Shown: positions 5,501 through 7,596 of the stretch, one piece after another
Layout: each line of letters begins with the position of its first letter
Numbering within the stretch: the first letter of the stretch is position 1
Position numbers and translations under genes: made by a program
Assembly (NCBI GenBank): GCA_016779285.1
Contig: JADHNV010000046.1
Coordinates: 1-7,596, forward strand
DNA length: 7,596 nucleotides
Source: SAR86 cluster bacterium
GTDB taxonomy: Bacteria > Pseudomonadota > Gammaproteobacteria > Magnimaribacterales > D2472
Direction: 5' to 3'
Notes under the pieces: generated by a model
The model's input: the letters and a program-made list of their open reading frames with translations, nothing else
Database searches by the model: none
What the model was told of the DNA's origin: nothing

Positions 5501-6724
5501 CTAATCCCTATAAATTGTTTGATCTCTTGATGGTCCAACTGAAACTATGCCAACTGGACAATCTAAAGTCTCTTCAATAAATAGTATATAGTCCTGTGCA
5601 GCTTTAGGTAAATCTTCAAAAGACCTAGCATTTGATGTGTCCTCTTTCCAACCCGAGAATGTTTTATAAACTGGCTGTTGTTTCTTATCATAGTCAATGC
5701 AAACTTTAATCTCATCAAAACCATCTAAAACATCTAATTTAGTAATACAAAGATTCGTTACAGAGTTAATAAAAACAATGATTTCTAAAGCTTTTAAATC
5801 TAGCCAACCACATCTTCTTGGACGTCCAGTGGTTGCGCCAAACTCATGCCCAACCTTTGCCAACTGCTCTGCATTAGAATCAAATAACTCAGTTAGAAAA
5901 GGCCCTTCGCCAACGCGAGTTGTATATGCCTTGGTAATGCCCAAAATAGAATCAATGTGCCGCGGACCCACACCTAGCCCTGAAGATAACCCCCCTGCAG
6001 TTGTACTGGAAGAAGTGACATATGGATAGGTGCCATGATCTATATCTAACATAGAGCCCTGAGCGCCTTCAAAAAGAATCTTCTTGCCTTCTTTGACCCA
6101 AAGCATTAATAGCTCTTGAGTTTTACAATGATATTTGTTGTAAAGATCTAGGTTACTAATAAGCTCTTCCAAAACATCTTCAAACGCAATAGGTTGCGCA
6201 TTGTATAAATTTTTTAAAATCTGATTGTGGTAATTGACTAATTTTGATAATTTTTTTTTGAGCTCCTCAAGATTGTTTAAATCTCCAAAACGAATTGCCC
6301 GTCTAGCAGCTTTATCCTCATATGCAGGACCAATTCCTCTGCCGGTTGTCCCAATGCCTTCTTCTTTGTCACGAACCTTGTCAATTGCTATATGAGTAGG
6401 AAGTATCAAGGCGCAATCTTCGCTGACATAAAAACGATCTTTAAAATTAATATCACTATCTTGCAATTCTTTAATTTCCTTTGCTAAGGCTGGAAGGGAC
6501 AAAACAACACCATTGCCTAGAACACACTTTACAGAAGGATGGAGAATGCCTGAAGGAACTAAGTGAAGAACTTTTTGCTCGCCATCAACTTTAAGTGTGT
6601 GGCCAGCATTATGACCACCTTGAAAGCGACATACCGCTTCAGCACTTTCTGATAAAGCATCAACAATTTTTCCTTTACCCTCATCACCCCATTGCAAGCC
6701 CAAAATAAGGGTGTTATTGCTCAT
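5501..6724 (-). CDS. purA: Adenylosuccinate synthetase
   Basis: PurA catalyses the GTP-dependent joining of IMP and aspartate to adenylosuccinate, the first committed step to AMP, in the cytoplasm. The key motifs are intact: WGDEGKGK at 12-19 (catalytic Asp14 and the phosphate-binding loop), GGHNAGHT at 36-43 with His42, GTTGRGIGPAYEDKAAR from 125, the IMP/substrate loop VGEGPFLTEL at 271-280, TTGRPRRCGWLDL at 298-310, the guanine-recognition TKLD at 328-331, and GPSRDQTI at 398-405 near the end. At 407 residues it is shorter than the usual roughly 430. The shortening is mostly between DEIKVCIDYD (about 337-346) and PVYKTFSGW, plus a trimmed C-terminus, and touches no catalytic motif. It begins 6 bases after the hflC stop with no clear Shine-Dalgarno sequence, suggesting translational coupling to hflC, a common gammaproteobacterial neighbour. 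Confidence 0.97.
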   Translation of the reverse strand: MSNNTLILGLQWGDEGKGKIVDALSESAEAVCRFQGGHNAGHTLKVDGEQKVLHLVPSGILHPSVKCVLGNGVVLSLPALAKEIKELQDSDINFKDRFYVSEDCALILPTHIAIDKVRDKEEGIGTTGRGIGPAYEDKAARRAIRFGDLNNLEELKKKLSKLVNYHNQILKNLYNAQPIAFEDVLEELISNLDLYNKYHCKTQELLMLWVKEGKKILFEGAQGSMLDIDHGTYPYVTSSSTTAGGLSSGLGVGPRHIDSILGITKAYTTRVGEGPFLTELFDSNAEQLAKVGHEFGATTGRPRRCGWLDLKALEIIVFINSVTNLCITKLDVLDGFDEIKVCIDYDKKQQPVYKTFSGWKEDTSNARSFEDLPKAAQDYILFIEETLDCPVGIVSVGPSRDQTIYRD

Positions 6725-6730
6725 ACGATG

Positions 6731-7588
6731 CTAGTTATTGCCTTTTGATTTATTGAGATATTTAAAGAAATCTGATTTTGGATCTATAACAAGAATATCT
6801 GATTTATTATTGAAAGTTGCATCATAAGCTCTCATGCTTCGAGTAAATTCATAAAATTCTGAATCTTTAGAGAACGCTGATGCATATATTGCTGCTGCTT
6901 TTGCATCGCCTTCACCTCGAATTTGTTCCGAAGTTTTATAAGCATCTGCCAGAATGATAACTCTTTGCTTGTCGGCAGCAGATCTGATTTCATTAGAAAG
7001 CTCGTTTCCTTGTGCGCGCAATTCCTCAGCTAATCTATTTCTCTCTGATCGCATTCTTTCATAGACAGAATTACTCAGTTCAGGGGGTAAATCAATTCTT
7101 TTCACTCTAAAATCAATAATTTCTATACCAAGGTCAGAAACAGACTTACCCAAATTATTCCGCATATCCCTCATGAGCTGGTCTCTTTCACCCGAAACTA
7201 ATTCAGTAACTGTTCTTCGACCAAATTGATTTTTTAACTCAAAAGCCGTCCTTTGACCAAGTAAATTATTCAGGTTAATAAAGCTTCCACTTGTCGCATC
7301 ATAAAAAGTACGAACATCAGTAATTCGGTATTTTACAAATGAATCAACTATAAGATATTTACTCTCTACTGTTAAAATTCTATTGGGCTCTTCATCCAGG
7401 GTCTGAAGGCGCGAATCATACTTTTTAACATTTTGTATGATGGGTAATTTAAAATTTAAGCCAGTCGGCAGATCTGATTTGATCGCTTCACCAAATTGGA
7501 AGACGATTCCATCTTCTTTTTCATCGATCACGAAGAGGCTATTAAGCACCAATGCAAGAATAAGCCCTGCAAGCACTAAGAGATTCAT
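6731..7588 (-). CDS. hflC: HflC, SPFH-domain modulator of the FtsH protease
   Basis: HflC pairs with HflK in a large inner-membrane complex around FtsH and moderates its proteolysis. The 285-residue protein has an N-terminal membrane segment (about 2-21), then the SPFH/band-7 domain (about 22-190): DGIVFQFGEA, GLNFKLPIIQNVKKYDSR around 43-60, YLIVDSFVKYRITD at 78-91 and GIEIIDFRVKRIDLP at 154-168. A charged helical/coiled-coil stretch (about 175-225) follows, then IRGEGDAKAAAIYASAF from 223 and the typical end SEFYEFTRSMRAYDATF and DPKSDFFKYL. This is characteristic of HflC rather than HflK or other SPFH proteins. The only upstream bases available (8) contain an AAAGGA directly touching the ATG and a TAA that could be the hflK stop. 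An in-frame GTG at codon 5 would leave more normal spacing, but ATG 7588 gives the expected membrane segment. purA follows 6 bases downstream. Confidence 0.95.
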   Translation of the reverse strand: MNLLVLAGLILALVLNSLFVIDEKEDGIVFQFGEAIKSDLPTGLNFKLPIIQNVKKYDSRLQTLDEEPNRILTVESKYLIVDSFVKYRITDVRTFYDATSGSFINLNNLLGQRTAFELKNQFGRRTVTELVSGERDQLMRDMRNNLGKSVSDLGIEIIDFRVKRIDLPPELSNSVYERMRSERNRLAEELRAQGNELSNEIRSAADKQRVIILADAYKTSEQIRGEGDAKAAAIYASAFSKDSEFYEFTRSMRAYDATFNNKSDILVIDPKSDFFKYLNKSKGNN

Positions 7589-7596
7589 TCCTTTAG
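7589..7596 (-). promoter_or_regulatory. Shine-Dalgarno-like AAAGGA abutting the hflC start
   Basis: Read on the minus strand the edge of the window is CTAAAGGA followed immediately by the hflC ATG. AAAGGA resembles a Shine-Dalgarno sequence but has no spacer. The TAA within it (complement of 7593-7595) would fit a stop codon of an upstream hflK. Too little sequence is present to decide either point. Confidence 0.35.

Noticed and set aside
5697..6029. 110-codon open frame on the plus strand inside purA
   Set aside because: It is a shadow of the highly conserved purA sequence on the other strand and resembles no known protein.

Overview
The window is a dense, AT-rich stretch of bacterial chromosome holding eight protein-coding genes and no gene-free stretch longer than about 40 bases. 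The gene families and their order (an NrdR / riboflavin / NusB cluster, and HflC next to PurA) point to a gammaproteobacterium. The low GC content, overlapping or nearly abutting genes and lysine-rich proteins suggest a small, streamlined, possibly marine genome. That lineage guess is inference; no rRNA or other phylogenetic marker is present.

Left half, plus strand (1-3264): the 3' end of nrdR, then ribD, a ribB-type fusion (ribBX/ribBA), ribH and nusB. The genes are coupled by ATGA overlaps (nrdR/ribD, ribBX/ribH), a 2-base gap (ribH/nusB) and one 37-base spacer (ribD/ribBX), so they look like one transcription unit. RibD carries out the deamination and reduction steps. RibB makes 3,4-dihydroxy-2-butanone 4-phosphate. 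RibH condenses the two branches into 6,7-dimethyl-8-ribityllumazine. Two riboflavin steps are not encoded here: riboflavin synthase (ribE/ribC) has no gene in the cluster, and the RibA-like half of the fusion lacks the zinc cysteines of GTP cyclohydrolase II. Both activities must be encoded elsewhere or acquired.

Right half, minus strand (7588 down to 3248): hflC, then purA 6 bases later, then, 21 bases after purA, a 743-residue membrane-anchored or exported DUF3604 protein with a PHP-like metal-site signature and 20 cysteines. hflC and purA are close neighbours in many gammaproteobacteria; the DUF3604 gene is the accessory member.

The two halves meet tail to tail. The last 17 bases of nusB overlap the last codons of the DUF3604 gene, and an imperfect hairpin sits immediately after the nusB stop.

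I do not see a new multi-gene system, mobile element, CRISPR array or RNA gene. The items most worth a second look are the DUF3604 protein, altered residues in the RibD deaminase signature, the degenerate RibA half of RibBX, and the convergent overlap with its hairpin.
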